From the NCBI GenBank assembly GCA_905372565.1, contig CAJPPK010000007.1:1-64000 (forward strand): a DNA stretch of 64,000 nucleotides. Reading direction: 5' to 3'. Origin of the DNA: an uncultured Porphyromonas sp. (GTDB taxonomy: Bacteria > Bacteroidota > Bacteroidia > Bacteroidales > Porphyromonadaceae). Below the pieces are notes generated by a model. It ran no database searches. It was not told the origin of the DNA and saw only the letters and a program-made list of their open reading frames with translations. The position numbers and the translations under genes are program-made. Positions 36,239 to 46,206 of this stretch are shown piece after piece (the stretch's first letter is position 1; each line of letters opens with the position of its first letter).

Positions 36239-38698
36239 ATGAGTAAGAAGAAACAGAACGAAGAATTGACACCTGCAGAGGTTGCCCAGCACCATACGGG
36301 CATGCCTGTCGTAGGAAGCTATAAAGCCGAAGAGACCTTCTCTATCCCCGAGGAGGAGCGTCAGGAAGTCCTGCCACTGATGGCCTTGCGCAACATGACC
36401 ATCTTCCCAGGTACGCTGATGCCCGTCCTCATTGGGCGTAAGAAGTCCATAGAGATCATCCGTATGGCAGATGAGAAGGAGGCTCTCTTCGGAGTCATCA
36501 CCCAGCGTGATGCTAGTGTGGAGGATCCGAGCAAGGAAGACTTCTATCCCATCGGTACCGTCGTCGAGATCACCCAGATCATTGAGCTTCCTTCAGGGGA
36601 GATCTCAGCGATCCTGCGTGGTATCCAGCGCTTTGAGCTCAAGGAGCTGGAGCAGACGGAGCCTTACTTGACGGGGCGGGTCGAGTACCTGCAGAGCGAC
36701 GTAGAGCCCGAGGCGAGCCGAGAAGAGGAGTTCAAGGCGATCACGGAGCTGATCCATGAGCGTCTCCTTCGTCTGCTTCAGCACATAGTGCCTAGCTCTC
36801 CCTCTGGCTTCATCGATACGATACGAGGACTAAAGAATCCGATCTATATCATCCATCTGACGGCTTCGGTGCTGCAGATCTCTCCCGAGAAGCGCCAAGA
36901 GCTCCTCGAGCAGGAGACGCTCTTCGGCCGTGCGGTCGAGGTCTTGACTTGCCTACAGACGCAGCTTCAGGAGAGTGACCTCAAGGAGGAGCTTCTGGCG
37001 CGTACACGCCGAGAGATGGATCAGCAGCAGCGTGACTACTTCCTCCAGCAGCAGATGCGCACCATCCAGGATGAGCTAGGACAAGGGCAGGAGGATGACG
37101 AGATCGAGGAGCTACGTAAGAAGGGTAAGGACAAGCTCTGGAGCAAGGAGGTCGGTGAGATCTTCGAGAAGGAGCTTCGTAAGGCTGAGCGCCTCAACCC
37201 TCAGAGCCCCGACTTCTCTATCCAGATGCAGTATCTACGCACGATCGTTGAGCTTCCCTGGGGTGTCTACAGCCAAGATAATTTTGACCTCAAGGGGGCA
37301 GCAGAGATCTTGGAGCGGGAGCATTATGGCTTGGAGAAGGTCAAGGAGCGTATCCTTGAGCACTTAGCCGTCCTCAAGCTTAAGGGGGATATGAAGTCCC
37401 CTATCCTCTGCCTCTATGGCCCTCCAGGAGTAGGGAAGACTTCCCTCGGGAGAAGCATCGCTGAGAGCCTAGGACGTAAGTATGTCCGTATCTCTCTCGG
37501 AGGTGTGCATGACGAGGCGGAGATCCGTGGTCACCGCCGTACCTATATCGGGGCGATGAGTGGACGTATCGTTCAGAGTCTACAGAAGGCAGGTACATCT
37601 AATCCGGTCTTCGTCCTTGATGAGATCGATAAGCTCTCTAGTGACTACAAGGGAGATCCTGCTTCGGCTCTCCTAGAGGTGCTTGACCCCGAGCAGAACA
37701 CGACCTTCCACGATAATTACTTAGACATCGACTACGACCTCTCCAAGGTACTCTTCATCGCTACAGCGAATAACATTGGGGCGATTCCCCAGGCGCTGCG
37801 TGACCGTATGGAGATGATCGAGGTCACAGGCTATATCGCAGAGGAGAAGCTACAGATCGCACAGAAGCATCTCCTGCCCAAGGAAGCCAAGGAGCATGGA
37901 CTTGATATCGAGAAGATTCACTTTGCACCAGGAGCCCTTGAGCTGATCATCGAAGAGTATACCCGTGAGAGTGGTGTGCGCTCCCTCACGAAGAAGATCG
38001 CTGCGGTGCTCCGTAAGCTCGCCTGGGCGTCTGCCTCTGGTGAGGAGCTCCCTGCAGAGATCACCCCCGAGCAGGTACGTACTTATCTGGGGAAGACCGT
38101 TTACTCCCGAGATAAGTACCAGGGGAATGAGCACCCTGGAGTCGTCGTTGGGTTAGCTTGGACAAGTGTTGGCGGAGAGATCCTCTTCATCGAGAGCAGT
38201 CTCCAGCCAGGGCAGACTGGCAAGCTTACACTGACAGGTAGCCTCGGTGACGTGATGAAGGAGTCAGCTACCATTGCTCTAAGCTATATCCGTGCCCATG
38301 CTCTGGAGCTGGGGATCGACCTTGAGCAACTCAAGGATAAGGAGATCCATGTCCACGTGCCCGAAGGTGCTATCCCTAAGGATGGTCCTAGTGCAGGGAT
38401 CACCATGGTCACCTCTCTCGTCTCTGCCATCACCCGCCGTAAGGTGCGTGCGCATCTAGCTATGACCGGAGAGATCACACTACGAGGGAAAGTGCTCCCC
38501 GTAGGAGGAATCAAGGAAAAGATCCTAGCTGCTAAGCGCTCGGGGATCACCGATATCATCCTCTGCCGTGAGAATGAGCGTGATATTGAAGAGATCGATG
38601 CTCGTTACCTTGAGGGACTGACCTTCCACTATGTGGATGAGATCACAGAGGTGCTAGCCTTTGCCCTGCTCGATGAGGTGGTAGATCAGGTAAAGTGA
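36239..38698 (+). CDS. lon: ATP-dependent protease Lon
   Basis: Cytoplasmic homo-oligomeric protease that degrades damaged and regulatory proteins. The 819-residue protein has the N-terminal substrate domain (~45-240; [18 protein letters not shown]), a coiled region, AAA+ domain with Walker [15 protein letters not shown] and Walker [11 protein letters not shown], and the C-terminal Ser-Lys protease with [11 protein letters not shown] (catalytic Ser) and GIKEKILAA (catalytic Lys). All active residues are present. It starts 15 bases after gldH. Confidence 0.96.
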   Translation: MSKKKQNEELTPAEVAQHHTGMPVVGSYKAEETFSIPEEERQEVLPLMALRNMTIFPGTLMPVLIGRKKSIEIIRMADEKEALFGVITQRDASVEDPSKEDFYPIGTVVEITQIIELPSGEISAILRGIQRFELKELEQTEPYLTGRVEYLQSDVEPEASREEEFKAITELIHERLLRLLQHIVPSSPSGFIDTIRGLKNPIYIIHLTASVLQISPEKRQELLEQETLFGRAVEVLTCLQTQLQESDLKEELLARTRREMDQQQRDYFLQQQMRTIQDELGQGQEDDEIEELRKKGKDKLWSKEVGEIFEKELRKAERLNPQSPDFSIQMQYLRTIVELPWGVYSQDNFDLKGAAEILEREHYGLEKVKERILEHLAVLKLKGDMKSPILCLYGPPGVGKTSLGRSIAESLGRKYVRISLGGVHDEAEIRGHRRTYIGAMSGRIVQSLQKAGTSNPVFVLDEIDKLSSDYKGDPASALLEVLDPEQNTTFHDNYLDIDYDLSKVLFIATANNIGAIPQALRDRMEMIEVTGYIAEEKLQIAQKHLLPKEAKEHGLDIEKIHFAPGALELIIEEYTRESGVRSLTKKIAAVLRKLAWASASGEELPAEITPEQVRTYLGKTVYSRDKYQGNEHPGVVVGLAWTSVGGEILFIESSLQPGQTGKLTLTGSLGDVMKESATIALSYIRAHALELGIDLEQLKDKEIHVHVPEGAIPKDGPSAGITMVTSLVSAITRRKVRAHLAMTGEITLRGKVLPVGGIKEKILAAKRSGITDIILCRENERDIEEIDARYLEGLTFHYVDEITEVLAFALLDEVVDQVK

Positions 38699-38700
38699 GC

Positions 38701-38708
38701 TAACTTTG
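38701..38708 (+). promoter_or_regulatory. -7 box directly before the DUF1599 start
   Basis: TAACTTTG ends six bases before ATG 38715, so a transcript from it would be leaderless or nearly so. It begins two bases after the lon stop codon. Confidence 0.55.
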
Positions 38709-38714
38709 TAACCC

Positions 38715-39275
38715 ATGAAGCAGACTATCCAGCACACAACGACCGAGCAGGAGTGCCGTGCAGAGCTGAACCATTGTCGAGAGCTTTTTGTCAAGAAACT
38801 CTATGACTATGGAGCTGCTTGGCGCATCTTGCGCCCAGAGTCGCTCACCGATCAGATCTATATTAAGGCTGAGCGTATCCGTACTATTCAGATGAAGGGA
38901 AAGGCTCAGGTTGCTGAAGGTATCCGAGAGGAGTTCGTCGGGATCGTTAATTATGGGATCATAGGGCTTATCCAGCTAGAGCGTGGGGTGGTGAATACTC
39001 CCGATCTGACTGCGGAAGAGGCTCTGGAGGCCTATGATCACTATAGCCAGCAGACGATCAAGCTTCTTCTAGCGAAGAACCATGACTATGGAGAAGTCTG
39101 GCGTCAGATGCGCCTCTCCTCCATCGTAGATATCATCCTATCGAAGATCTTGCGAACAAAGCAGATCGAAGACCACCAAGGGGAGACTATCGTCTCTGAG
39201 GGTATCGCTGCCAATTATATGGATATGGTGAACTATGCCCTCTTCTGCTTGGTCAAGCTTAATGCTTCTATTTAG
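38715..39275 (+). CDS. DUF1599 protein (tandem duplicated domain)
   Basis: A 186-residue protein of the DUF1599 family, thought to resemble nucleotide-related all-alpha enzymes but not assigned a function. The domain occurs twice: KKLYDYGAAWRILRPESLTD in the first half and AKNHDYGEVWRQMRLSSIVD in the second, each followed by a helix with KAERIRTIQ or KILRTKQIED. The internal repeat is typical of the family. It overlaps the next gene by one base (TAGTG). Confidence 0.9.
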   Translation: MKQTIQHTTTEQECRAELNHCRELFVKKLYDYGAAWRILRPESLTDQIYIKAERIRTIQMKGKAQVAEGIREEFVGIVNYGIIGLIQLERGVVNTPDLTAEEALEAYDHYSQQTIKLLLAKNHDYGEVWRQMRLSSIVDIILSKILRTKQIEDHQGETIVSEGIAANYMDMVNYALFCLVKLNASI

Positions 39276-40576
39276 TGAATCATTTACGTCACATCTTCGC
39301 TGAGTGTGCCCGAGTGATTGTGGGACTAACCTTCGTCTTCTCGGGGCTACTTAAGGCTATTGATCCGGTGGGGACAGCCTTGAAGGTGAAGGACTATCTA
39401 GCGCCAGTAATCTCCTCTAGCTGGGAGGGAATGGAGTCGATGTCCTTAGTCATCTCCTTCCTCCTCTGTGGAGGAGAGTTTATCTTGGGGGCTTTCTTAC
39501 TGGTCGGGATCTATCGTCGTCTATGTGCTCGTCTCTCTGTTTTGTTCATGCTTGGGATGACGGCGCTGACACTCTATATCCTGATCGCTAACCCGGTGAG
39601 CGACTGTGGTTGCTTCGGTGATGCCTTACAGCTAACGCATCTGCAGACCTTCCTGAAAAACCTTATTCTCCTACCTCTTACTATCTTTGTGCTCTGGCAA
39701 GCACGCTCTCTGCGACATCTCTATTCTCGGCGGGAGCGATGGGTGCCAGGGCTTCTTGCTGTCGTAGGGATAGGTTATTTTATGGCAGAGAACTATCGAC
39801 ATCTCCCCTATCGTGACTTCCGACCCTATGCTATAGGGACGGATCTAAGACAAGCGATGACGGACGAACAGCTCCTCTTCCAGCAGAAGCTCCTAGAGGG
39901 GACTAAGTATATCTATCGCAAGGATGGGAAGGAACAGACTTTCTCTGCTACGACGCTTCCCGATAGTAGCTGGACTTTTGTCGAGGCTCGCAGTGGGAAG
40001 GAGGTCGAGACGCTTAAAGCGAAGTATGACTTCTCCCCCACGGACAGTCTAGGAGATCCAGTAGTTGATAAGATCCTAAATAATTCAGGGATTACGCTCC
40101 TTCTCTTGTCTCCCTCGTGGACGACGGCGAGCCAGGGAGCTATCGATGAGATCGCAGAGCTCTATAAGCAGAGTAACGATCTTGGTTATGCTTTCTATGG
40201 AGTGAGTGCCTCCACTCCCGAGGAGACGAGTCGCTGGAGTTACCTCACAGGGGCGGCTTACCCGATGCTCCAGCTGGATGCGACTCCTATCCGTACGATT
40301 ATTCGTTCACAGCCTGGGCTTCTTGTCTTGCGAGATGGGAAGATCATTGACAAACGAGCTCCAGCAGACTTCCCTGAGGTCGAGGATGTCTCTACTTATT
40401 TGCGTGGTCTAGCTGATCCAGCACGTCCACTGCCGACACCTTCGGCTACGCGTACCTATCTTTTATGGGGATGGGTTGCGCTCCTTCTTCTAGGCTTCCT
40501 CCGCTTTTGGGCAAGGAAGCTCCATCTGACGGTGCATCTGCGCCTGCGTAAGCGTTTACATTTATCCAAATCATAA
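39275..40576 (+). CDS. DoxX-type membrane protein of the BT_3928 family
   Basis: A 433-residue inner-membrane protein. Residues ~10-150 contain four hydrophobic helices with the DoxX pattern ([33 protein letters not shown]). A soluble domain follows (~185-385) with a thioredoxin-like layout ([40 protein letters not shown]) but no CXXC motif, then a final membrane helix. The CGCF motif in the DoxX part may be redox-active. The GTG start at 39275 overlaps the preceding stop by one base. It is the usual neighbour of DUF1599 and tpiA in Bacteroidales. Confidence 0.87.
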   Translation: MNHLRHIFAECARVIVGLTFVFSGLLKAIDPVGTALKVKDYLAPVISSSWEGMESMSLVISFLLCGGEFILGAFLLVGIYRRLCARLSVLFMLGMTALTLYILIANPVSDCGCFGDALQLTHLQTFLKNLILLPLTIFVLWQARSLRHLYSRRERWVPGLLAVVGIGYFMAENYRHLPYRDFRPYAIGTDLRQAMTDEQLLFQQKLLEGTKYIYRKDGKEQTFSATTLPDSSWTFVEARSGKEVETLKAKYDFSPTDSLGDPVVDKILNNSGITLLLLSPSWTTASQGAIDEIAELYKQSNDLGYAFYGVSASTPEETSRWSYLTGAAYPMLQLDATPIRTIIRSQPGLLVLRDGKIIDKRAPADFPEVEDVSTYLRGLADPARPLPTPSATRTYLLWGWVALLLLGFLRFWARKLHLTVHLRLRKRLHLSKS

Positions 40577-40592
40577 ATATCTACTTGACCCA

Positions 40593-41351
40593 ATGAGAAA
40601 GAATATCGTAGCTGGGAACTGGAAGATGAATAAGACCCTCTGCGAAGGTGTCTCCTTCATCGGCGAACTTAAGAATGCGCTGGCTGGTAAGAGCCTCAAG
40701 TGCGACGTGATCATCGGTGCTCCATTCATTCACCTAGCATCTATCGCTAAGGAAGCTGAAGGTAGCCCTGTGGCTATCGCTGCAGAGAATTGCGCTAACA
40801 AGGCTGAAGGCGCCTATACAGGTGAAGTATCGGCAGCTATGGTCGCTTCCACGGGGGCTCGCTATGTCATCCTTGGTCACAGCGAACGTCGTGCTTATTA
40901 CCACGAAGATGGTGCTGTGCTGACGGAGAAGGTTCGTCTCGCTCTAGACAACGGACTTGCTCCTATCTTCTGCATCGGTGAAGTCAAGGAAGAGCGTGAA
41001 GCTGGCAAGCACTTCGAGGTCGTCGAAGCACAGCTTGAGGAAGCCGTCTTCTCTCTCTCGGCTGAAGACTTCAAGAAGGTCATCCTAGCCTACGAGCCAG
41101 TATGGGCTATCGGTACGGGGCTTACAGCTTCGTCTGCTCAGGCACAGGAGATCCACGCTCATATCCGTAGCCTCATCGCTAAGAAGTATGGTGCAGAGAT
41201 CGCTGAAGATACGACCATCCTTTACGGCGGTAGCTGTAATGGTGGCAATGCTAAGGAGCTCTTCTCTCAGCCTGATGTCGACGGTGGTCTCATCGGCGGT
41301 GCTTCACTGGCTGTAGACAAGTTCCTCCCCATCATCGAAGCCTTCAACTAG
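40593..41351 (+). CDS. tpiA: Triose-phosphate isomerase
   Basis: Interconverts dihydroxyacetone phosphate and glyceraldehyde-3-phosphate in glycolysis. The 252-residue TIM barrel has its catalytic Lys at residue 11 (GNWKMN), His in ILGHSERR, Glu in [11 protein letters not shown] and the phosphate-binding [10 protein letters not shown] and GGLIGGASL loops. Nothing unusual. It begins 16 bases after the DoxX gene and precedes the SPOR and folE genes, a conserved Bacteroidales order. Confidence 0.97.
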   Translation: MRKNIVAGNWKMNKTLCEGVSFIGELKNALAGKSLKCDVIIGAPFIHLASIAKEAEGSPVAIAAENCANKAEGAYTGEVSAAMVASTGARYVILGHSERRAYYHEDGAVLTEKVRLALDNGLAPIFCIGEVKEEREAGKHFEVVEAQLEEAVFSLSAEDFKKVILAYEPVWAIGTGLTASSAQAQEIHAHIRSLIAKKYGAEIAEDTTILYGGSCNGGNAKELFSQPDVDGGLIGGASLAVDKFLPIIEAFN

Positions 41352-41367
41352 GCTCTCCCTCGAAGCT

Positions 41368-41398
41368 ATCCTCCTCGCCCGATAGGGGTGAGGAGGAT
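41368..41398 (+). terminator. Hairpin between tpiA and the SPOR gene
   Basis: ATCCTCCTCGCCC (41368-41380) pairs with GGGTGAGGAGGAT (41386-41398), one G-T pair. The tail is only weakly T-rich (GCTTTGCTTC), so it may attenuate rather than stop transcription into the SPOR-folE genes. Confidence 0.6.
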
Positions 41399-41439
41399 GC
41401 TTTGCTTCTATCCCGATTCCATTTATCCGACCAGCTGTT

Positions 41440-41973
41440 ATGCTTAGACGTACTCGACGGGCACTCCTTGCCCTTCTCTGCAGTGGTGCCCTTCTGACTG
41501 CCTCGGCGCAGACGGCTCCTGAGAAGACGCGCCCTCGCAATATCTTCGATGCCTTGGAGCAGATTGCCCCAGGTGAAGGTTTGGTGACCATTCTCCAAGC
41601 CTCAGAGCTTCGTAGTCGCATTGGACAAGCTGCGGCACCTCGAGGGTCGGGGGTCTTGGCTCGTGATGGTGCTTACTCTATCCTCAACGGCTATCGTATC
41701 CAGCTCTTCAATAGTAACCTGCCTAACGCTAAGACCGAGGCCTACGCTCGTGCCGAGATCCTACGCAAGGCAGCACCCACGCTCAGTGGCTACATCACCT
41801 TCCGTGCTCCCTTCTGGAGACTCACGGTCGGCAACTTCCTCTCTCACGAAGAAGCACGTGCGGCGCGTGCTCGTCTTCTCCACCTTCTCCCAGCTTGGGG
41901 TAAGGAATCCTATATCGTCCGCGAACGTGTCCGCATCTTGAACTACACTGCGCCCCATGAGTCCGAAGAATAG
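41440..41973 (+). CDS. SPOR domain protein, exported
   Basis: A 177-residue exported protein with a signal peptide ending in TASAQ. The C-terminal ~80 residues form a SPOR domain ([22 protein letters not shown], then [18 protein letters not shown]), which binds denuded glycan strands of septal peptidoglycan. The N-terminal part ([17 protein letters not shown]) is of unknown fold. The gene overlaps folE by 17 bases in another frame, indicating tight coupling. A role in cell division or envelope maintenance is inference. Confidence 0.88.
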   Translation: MLRRTRRALLALLCSGALLTASAQTAPEKTRPRNIFDALEQIAPGEGLVTILQASELRSRIGQAAAPRGSGVLARDGAYSILNGYRIQLFNSNLPNAKTEAYARAEILRKAAPTLSGYITFRAPFWRLTVGNFLSHEEARAARARLLHLLPAWGKESYIVRERVRILNYTAPHESEE

Positions 41974-42577
41974 CCTATCTGCTGACCAGCTCACCTACGT
42001 GAGTCAGGACGAGCAAACACGTGAGGAAACCCTCCGCTACCACTATCAGGAGATCCTGCGACTGCTAGGCGAAGACCCCGAGCGCGAGGGTCTTATCAAG
42101 ACCCCAGAGCGGGTTGCCAAGGCCATGCGCTTCCTCACTTCGGGCATGCAGCAAGACCCGATCGGGATCATCCATGGAGCGATGTTCAAGGAAGACTATA
42201 GGCAGATGGTCATCGTCAAGGACATTGACTTCTATTCTCTCTGCGAGCATCACATGCTACCCTTCTTCGGTAAGGTGCATATCGGCTATATCCCCAATGG
42301 CTACATCACGGGTCTGTCGAAGCTACCCCGTGTCGTGGATGTCTTCGCCCGTCGCCTTCAGGTGCAGGAGCGTCTGACGACCCAGATCAAGGACTGTATC
42401 CACGAGGCACTGAACCCCCTCGGTGTCATCGTCGTCATCGAGGCTCAGCACATGTGTATGCAGATGCGTGGGGTCGAGAAGCAGAACTCCTTCACCACCA
42501 CGAGTGACTTTACCGGAGCCTTCCGTGAGGCTAAGACCCGTGAAGAGTTTATGCAGCTCATCACGCACGGCCGCTAA
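41957..42577 (+). CDS. folE: GTP cyclohydrolase I
   Basis: Converts GTP to dihydroneopterin triphosphate, the first step of folate synthesis. The 206-residue protein has the zinc-binding pair [18 protein letters not shown] and [12 protein letters not shown], with [15 protein letters not shown] in the N-terminal part and the [10 protein letters not shown] motif near the end. All are normal for type IA FolE. It starts inside the SPOR gene (17-base overlap) and is followed 26 bases later by a terminator. Confidence 0.96.
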   Translation: MSPKNSLSADQLTYVSQDEQTREETLRYHYQEILRLLGEDPEREGLIKTPERVAKAMRFLTSGMQQDPIGIIHGAMFKEDYRQMVIVKDIDFYSLCEHHMLPFFGKVHIGYIPNGYITGLSKLPRVVDVFARRLQVQERLTTQIKDCIHEALNPLGVIVVIEAQHMCMQMRGVEKQNSFTTTSDFTGAFREAKTREEFMQLITHGR

Positions 42578-42603
42578 TCTTCCACTGAAGTATCAGACCA
42601 TTC

Positions 42604-42645
42604 GCCCCGCCCTAGGATCTTCCTAAGGCGGGGCAAGTTTCTTTG
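42604..42645 (+). terminator. Intrinsic terminator of folE
   Basis: GCCCCGCC (42604-42611) pairs with GGCGGGGC (42627-42634), extended by CTAGG/CCTAA, with a GTTTCTTTG tail. Confidence 0.85.
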
Positions 42646-42761
42646 AACCCAAAGAGGAGAGGAGTAGGTGAAGCGAGCTTCCTCTTTTTCGTGGATGAAG
42701 CAAATGCCTTGCTCTCCCGAAGGTAGCTGTGTGCCGTGCTATAGGTATAGGTTTGAATGAG

Positions 42762-42799
42762 AAAAGGTATAGGTATCATATGGCGAACCTATACCTTTT
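42762..42799. repeat. Hairpin with AAAAGGTATAGGT arms (AAAGGTA family)
   Basis: Perfect 13-bp inverted repeat AAAAGGTATAGGT (42762-42774) and ACCTATACCTTTT (42787-42799), with an extra half-arm ATAGGTATAGGT at 42741. Between the convergent folE and recG genes, and may serve as a two-way terminator; on the minus strand a T-rich tail (CTCATTC) is poor. Confidence 0.6.
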
Positions 42800-42836
42800 C
42801 GGAGGGAGAGGTGGCTGTCTGGGAGGGCGTAGCTCC

Positions 42837-44948
42837 TTAGGAGATCAAGCTCCAGCCTGGTCGCTCGGCGTAGATGGCCTCTAGGCGGGAGCGAAGCAGG
42901 GTGTTTTCGGGGGCCAAGAGGTCAGGGTCGGCCTCGAGAATGCGCTCGGCGAGCTCTCGGGTATACTGCACCATGGCTCCATCTAGGGCGGGGTTGGCGA
43001 TGCGTAGGCTCAACTGCTGTCCGCTCTGTCTCGTGCCTTCGATCTCCCCAAAGCCACGCATACGCATATCTTCCTCGGCGATGACGAAGCCATCGGTCGT
43101 CTCTACCATGATGTCGATACGTCGCTTGGCGTCGTCGCCTAGCTCGCTCCCCGTGACGAGGATGCAGTAGCTCTGGCTGGCGCCACGGCCTACTCGCCCA
43201 CGGAGCTGGTGTAGCTGGGCAAGACCGAAGCGGTTAGCCCCCTCGATGACCATCACGGTGGCGTTGGGGACGTTGACCCCGACCTCGATGACGGTCGTAG
43301 CGAGGAGGATCTTGGCCTGACCGCTGATGAAGCGCTGCATAGCTTCGTCCTTGACGTCTGCCTTCATCTTGCCATGTACAGATACGACTTCCCAGTCTCG
43401 AAAGCGCTCGGTGTAGCGACGAAGACCTTCCTGCAGAGCTCGCATCGAAGCCTCTTCCTGCTCCTCGATCATAGGGAAGACGACGTAGGCCTGTCTGCCT
43501 TCGGCCAGTTGCTTATCGAGGAAGTTGTAGACAGCGTACATCTGGCTCTCGCTTTGGTGGTAGGTCTCGATGGGCTTACGTCCAGGGGGGAGCTCGTCAA
43601 TGACGGAGATATCGAGATCTCCGTAGAGTGTCATCGCCAGCGTACGTGGGATCGGCGTGGCGCTCATGATGAGGATATGGGGGTGGAAGCTCTCCCCCTT
43701 CTGCCAGAGTCCCGAGCGCTGGACGACCCCGAAGCGGTGCTGCTCGTCGATGACGGCTAGCCCCAGCTGGTGAAACTGTACCGTGGGCTCGAGCAAGGCA
43801 TGTGTCCCCACGATCAGCGGGAGCGATCCCGTGGCGAGGTCAGCTAGGAGCTTCCTTCGCTCAGCCTTCTTGGTGCTACCGATAAGCAAGCCTACTTCTA
43901 GCCCCAGAGGCTGGAGGTATTCGGAGAGAGAGGCATGGTGCTGACGGGCTAAGATCTCGGTCGGCGCCATGAGACAGGCTTGATAGCCATTGTCCACGCT
44001 GAGTAGCATGGCGAAGAGGGCTACTAGGGTCTTCCCGCTACCTACATCTCCCTGGACGAGGCGGTTCATCTGCTTCCCGCCGATGACGTCCTGCTGGATC
44101 TCTCGCAGTACCCTCTTCTGTGCGCCCGTTAGGTCGAAGGGGAGGCTAGCGTAGAGTCCACGGAAGGTTTCCCCTACCTGGGGCAAAAGAACGCCTGGGA
44201 TATGAGCCTTTCGCTCGGACTTCATCCGCAGAAGACGTAGCTGGATGAAGAAGAGTTCGTCGAACTTGAGGCGTCTGCGGGCAGCCTCTAGTCGCTCGTT
44301 GGTCTTAGGGAAGTGGATCTCTTCGATCGCCTCAGCGTAGCCCATGAGCCGTGCCGAGGAGATGATCTGTATCGGGAGAGTCTCCTGAAGGTGCGGGAGA
44401 GCAGACTCTTTGAGCAGATAGACGAGGTCGCGAAGCTGGCGATTCTGGAGGCCAGCACGCTTGAGCTTCTCCGTGAGGGGGTAGACAGGGACAAGCCCGC
44501 TAGAAAGTTGCTGAGCCTTCGCCGTATCATCCATCTCGGGATGGGTGATGGAGTAAGCGCCATTGAAGAAGGAGGGCTTGCCAAAGACGAGGTATTCTTG
44601 TCCGAGGGTATAGAGGTTGCGAATGATATGCAGTGCCTTGAACCAGACAAGCTCGATCGTCCCCGTGCCGTCACTGAAGTAGCCGACGAGCCGACGCTTC
44701 CTGCCTTCGCCCACTTCCTTGAACTCTCGGAGGTGACCACGTAGCTGGACGTAGGGCATTTCCCCTCTCAGCTCTCGGATCGTGTAGACCCTCGATCGGT
44801 CGATGTAGCGAGTAGGGAAGTAATGGAGTAGATCAAGGTAGGTATATAGGTCGAGCTCCTCGGCGAGTAGCTTAGCTCGCTTGGGGCCGACCTGTGGGAG
44901 ATAGATCAGCGGAGTGCGGAAGAAGTCTTGGGGGGAGGGCATCGGCAC
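42837..44948 (-). CDS. recG: ATP-dependent DNA helicase RecG
   Basis: Remodels stalled replication forks and Holliday junctions. The 703-residue protein has the N-terminal wedge (~1-190; TPLIYLPQVGPKRAKLL, LHYFPTRYIDRSR), the helicase 1 domain with Walker A VQGDVGSGKTLVAL and DEQHRFGV in place of DEAD, then motif III MSATPIPRTLAMTLYGD, and helicase 2 with GANRFGLAQLHQLRGRVGRG. All are intact. It is the last gene of an xseB-ispD-recG unit on the minus strand, 18 bases after ispD. Confidence 0.96.
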   Translation of the reverse strand: MPMPSPQDFFRTPLIYLPQVGPKRAKLLAEELDLYTYLDLLHYFPTRYIDRSRVYTIRELRGEMPYVQLRGHLREFKEVGEGRKRRLVGYFSDGTGTIELVWFKALHIIRNLYTLGQEYLVFGKPSFFNGAYSITHPEMDDTAKAQQLSSGLVPVYPLTEKLKRAGLQNRQLRDLVYLLKESALPHLQETLPIQIISSARLMGYAEAIEEIHFPKTNERLEAARRRLKFDELFFIQLRLLRMKSERKAHIPGVLLPQVGETFRGLYASLPFDLTGAQKRVLREIQQDVIGGKQMNRLVQGDVGSGKTLVALFAMLLSVDNGYQACLMAPTEILARQHHASLSEYLQPLGLEVGLLIGSTKKAERRKLLADLATGSLPLIVGTHALLEPTVQFHQLGLAVIDEQHRFGVVQRSGLWQKGESFHPHILIMSATPIPRTLAMTLYGDLDISVIDELPPGRKPIETYHQSESQMYAVYNFLDKQLAEGRQAYVVFPMIEEQEEASMRALQEGLRRYTERFRDWEVVSVHGKMKADVKDEAMQRFISGQAKILLATTVIEVGVNVPNATVMVIEGANRFGLAQLHQLRGRVGRGASQSYCILVTGSELGDDAKRRIDIMVETTDGFVIAEEDMRMRGFGEIEGTRQSGQQLSLRIANPALDGAMVQYTRELAERILEADPDLLAPENTLLRSRLEAIYAERPGWSLIS

Positions 44949-44966
44949 AGAGCTGTCGGCTTAGGG

Positions 44967-45650
44967 TTACGCTTGGGTAAGTAGCAGCTCGGCCAAGGAG
45001 AGATCGAGCGGGGTCGTGATCTTGATATTGGTTCGCTCGCCTGGAACTAGGGCTGGGGCACCAAAGCCACTGGCCTCATAGACAGAGGCGTCATCCGTAA
45101 AGGTCGGCTGATAGGGCTGGAGGTAGGCTGTGTGGAGGCGCTCTAGAGAGAAAGTCTGGGGTGTCTGCACCCCGACAAACTGGCTTCGCTCGACGGCATG
45201 GCTGGAGCCTGTCTCGTCAAGCTGGCGGAGACTATCGGTCATCGGTAGAGCGGGTAGAGCAGCTCCGACTGCCTCTGCTTGGACGAAGCAGGCCTCGATC
45301 AGCTCTTGGCTTACGAGGGGACGGACGCCATCGTGTACGGCCACCCAGCCAGACTTAGGAAGCTGGTGGAGGGCGGAGAGCACGGAGTGAAAGCGAGTCT
45401 CACCTCCGAGGGCTAAGCGGATCGGGAGGGTGAAGCCATACTCTTGGCATAGACCCTCCCAATATGTAATATGGTCTTCGGGGAGGACAAGGATGACTTC
45501 GTCTACGACACGAGCGAAGCGCTCGAGCGTATGCATGAGTACGGGGCGACCGGCTAGCGGGAGAAATTGCTTCGGTAGAGCACTACCCATGCGTAGTCCC
45601 TTGCCTCCAGCTACGATGATCGCATAGCGGGGTAGCTTAGAGGTCGGCAT
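44967..45650 (-). CDS. ispD: 2-C-methyl-D-erythritol 4-phosphate cytidylyltransferase
   Basis: Couples methylerythritol phosphate with CTP in the non-mevalonate isoprenoid pathway. The 227-residue protein has the cytidylyltransferase N-terminus AIIVAGGKGLRMGSALPKQF, WVAVHDGVRPLVS with the metal-binding Asp, the TDDASVYEA segment and the closing ERTNIKITTPLDLSLA. It overlaps xseB by 14 bases, indicating coupled translation. Isoprenoids from this pathway would feed undecaprenyl phosphate for the polysaccharide locus, which is context rather than proof of a link. Confidence 0.95.
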   Translation of the reverse strand: MPTSKLPRYAIIVAGGKGLRMGSALPKQFLPLAGRPVLMHTLERFARVVDEVILVLPEDHITYWEGLCQEYGFTLPIRLALGGETRFHSVLSALHQLPKSGWVAVHDGVRPLVSQELIEACFVQAEAVGAALPALPMTDSLRQLDETGSSHAVERSQFVGVQTPQTFSLERLHTAYLQPYQPTFTDDASVYEASGFGAPALVPGERTNIKITTPLDLSLAELLLTQA

Positions 45651-45867
45651 CGGAAGAGTCCTCTGTGAGCTGGGCCATGAGGGAGGCTAACTGTTTGTCG
45701 GCTTTGGTGAGCTTCTCTCGGCAGAACTTCGTGAGCGCTACGGCTTCTTCGACGAGGCCCGTGAGCTCATCGACATCGGGATTCTCCTGCTCAATCAAAC
45801 GAACGATGGTGTCGAGGCGAGTGGATGCCTCCTTGTAGGTCAAGTCGGACTTGAGTTGCTTAGGCAT
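45637..45867 (-). CDS. xseB: Exodeoxyribonuclease VII small subunit
   Basis: A 76-residue helical protein, the small subunit of exonuclease VII, which trims single-stranded DNA together with XseA. The pattern TYKEASTRLDTIVRLIEQ with PDVDELTGLVEEAVALTKFCR and KLTKADKQL is the classic two-helix XseB hairpin. The large-subunit gene is not in the window. Its 3' end overlaps ispD by 14 bases; its promoter is 33 bases upstream on the minus strand. Confidence 0.88.
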   Translation of the reverse strand: MPKQLKSDLTYKEASTRLDTIVRLIEQENPDVDELTGLVEEAVALTKFCREKLTKADKQLASLMAQLTEDSSDADL

Positions 45868-45899
45868 AAGCGAATGTCTACATAGCTAATAATTAAGCG

Positions 45900-45907
45900 C
45901 AAAGTTA
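45900..45907 (-). promoter_or_regulatory. -7 box of the xseB-ispD-recG unit
   Basis: On the minus strand TAACTTTG, matching TAnnTTTG, 32 bases before the xseB start. A CCTTTGG further upstream is too close for a standard -33 box. Confidence 0.7.
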
Positions 45908-46055
45908 GTGATAATGCTACCAAAGGCTGGTCTTTGTGCTTTTATGGTCTCGTTTCCTAAAATTTTTATGCTATGGGTAGCTTTGTTGACTCCCTTCTTG
46001 TGCTCTGAATCGCTTACTGCAAAGTATATAAAAGGTTCATTCCAAGTTGTAATAA

Positions 46056-46087
46056 TTTGTGTCTTTATAAGGAAAGTTATATCTTTG
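46056..46087 (+). promoter_or_regulatory. Textbook Bacteroidota promoter of the OmpA-like gene
   Basis: TTTG (46056-46059) and TATCTTTG (46080-46087) are separated by 20 bases, the ideal spacing for -33 and -7 boxes. It is the most complete promoter in the window, fitting an abundant outer-membrane protein. The leader to ATG 46207 is about 115 bases and AT-rich. The rest of the gap from 45908 holds only an unsupported open frame. Confidence 0.88.
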
Positions 46088-46206
46088 CCCCAAATAAGTT
46101 GCAGGGACAGGCTGATGCGCCACCTTAGGAATCATCAGAATTACACTTTGGTCTAGCCCTAGTGATCGATAGGTCTGTCAATAAAAACTCGATAATAAAG
46201 AAGATT

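Noticed and set aside
45908..46156. 82-codon frame before the OmpA-like gene
   Set aside because: It spans the clear -33/-7 promoter and AT-rich leader; hydrophobic start is likely chance.
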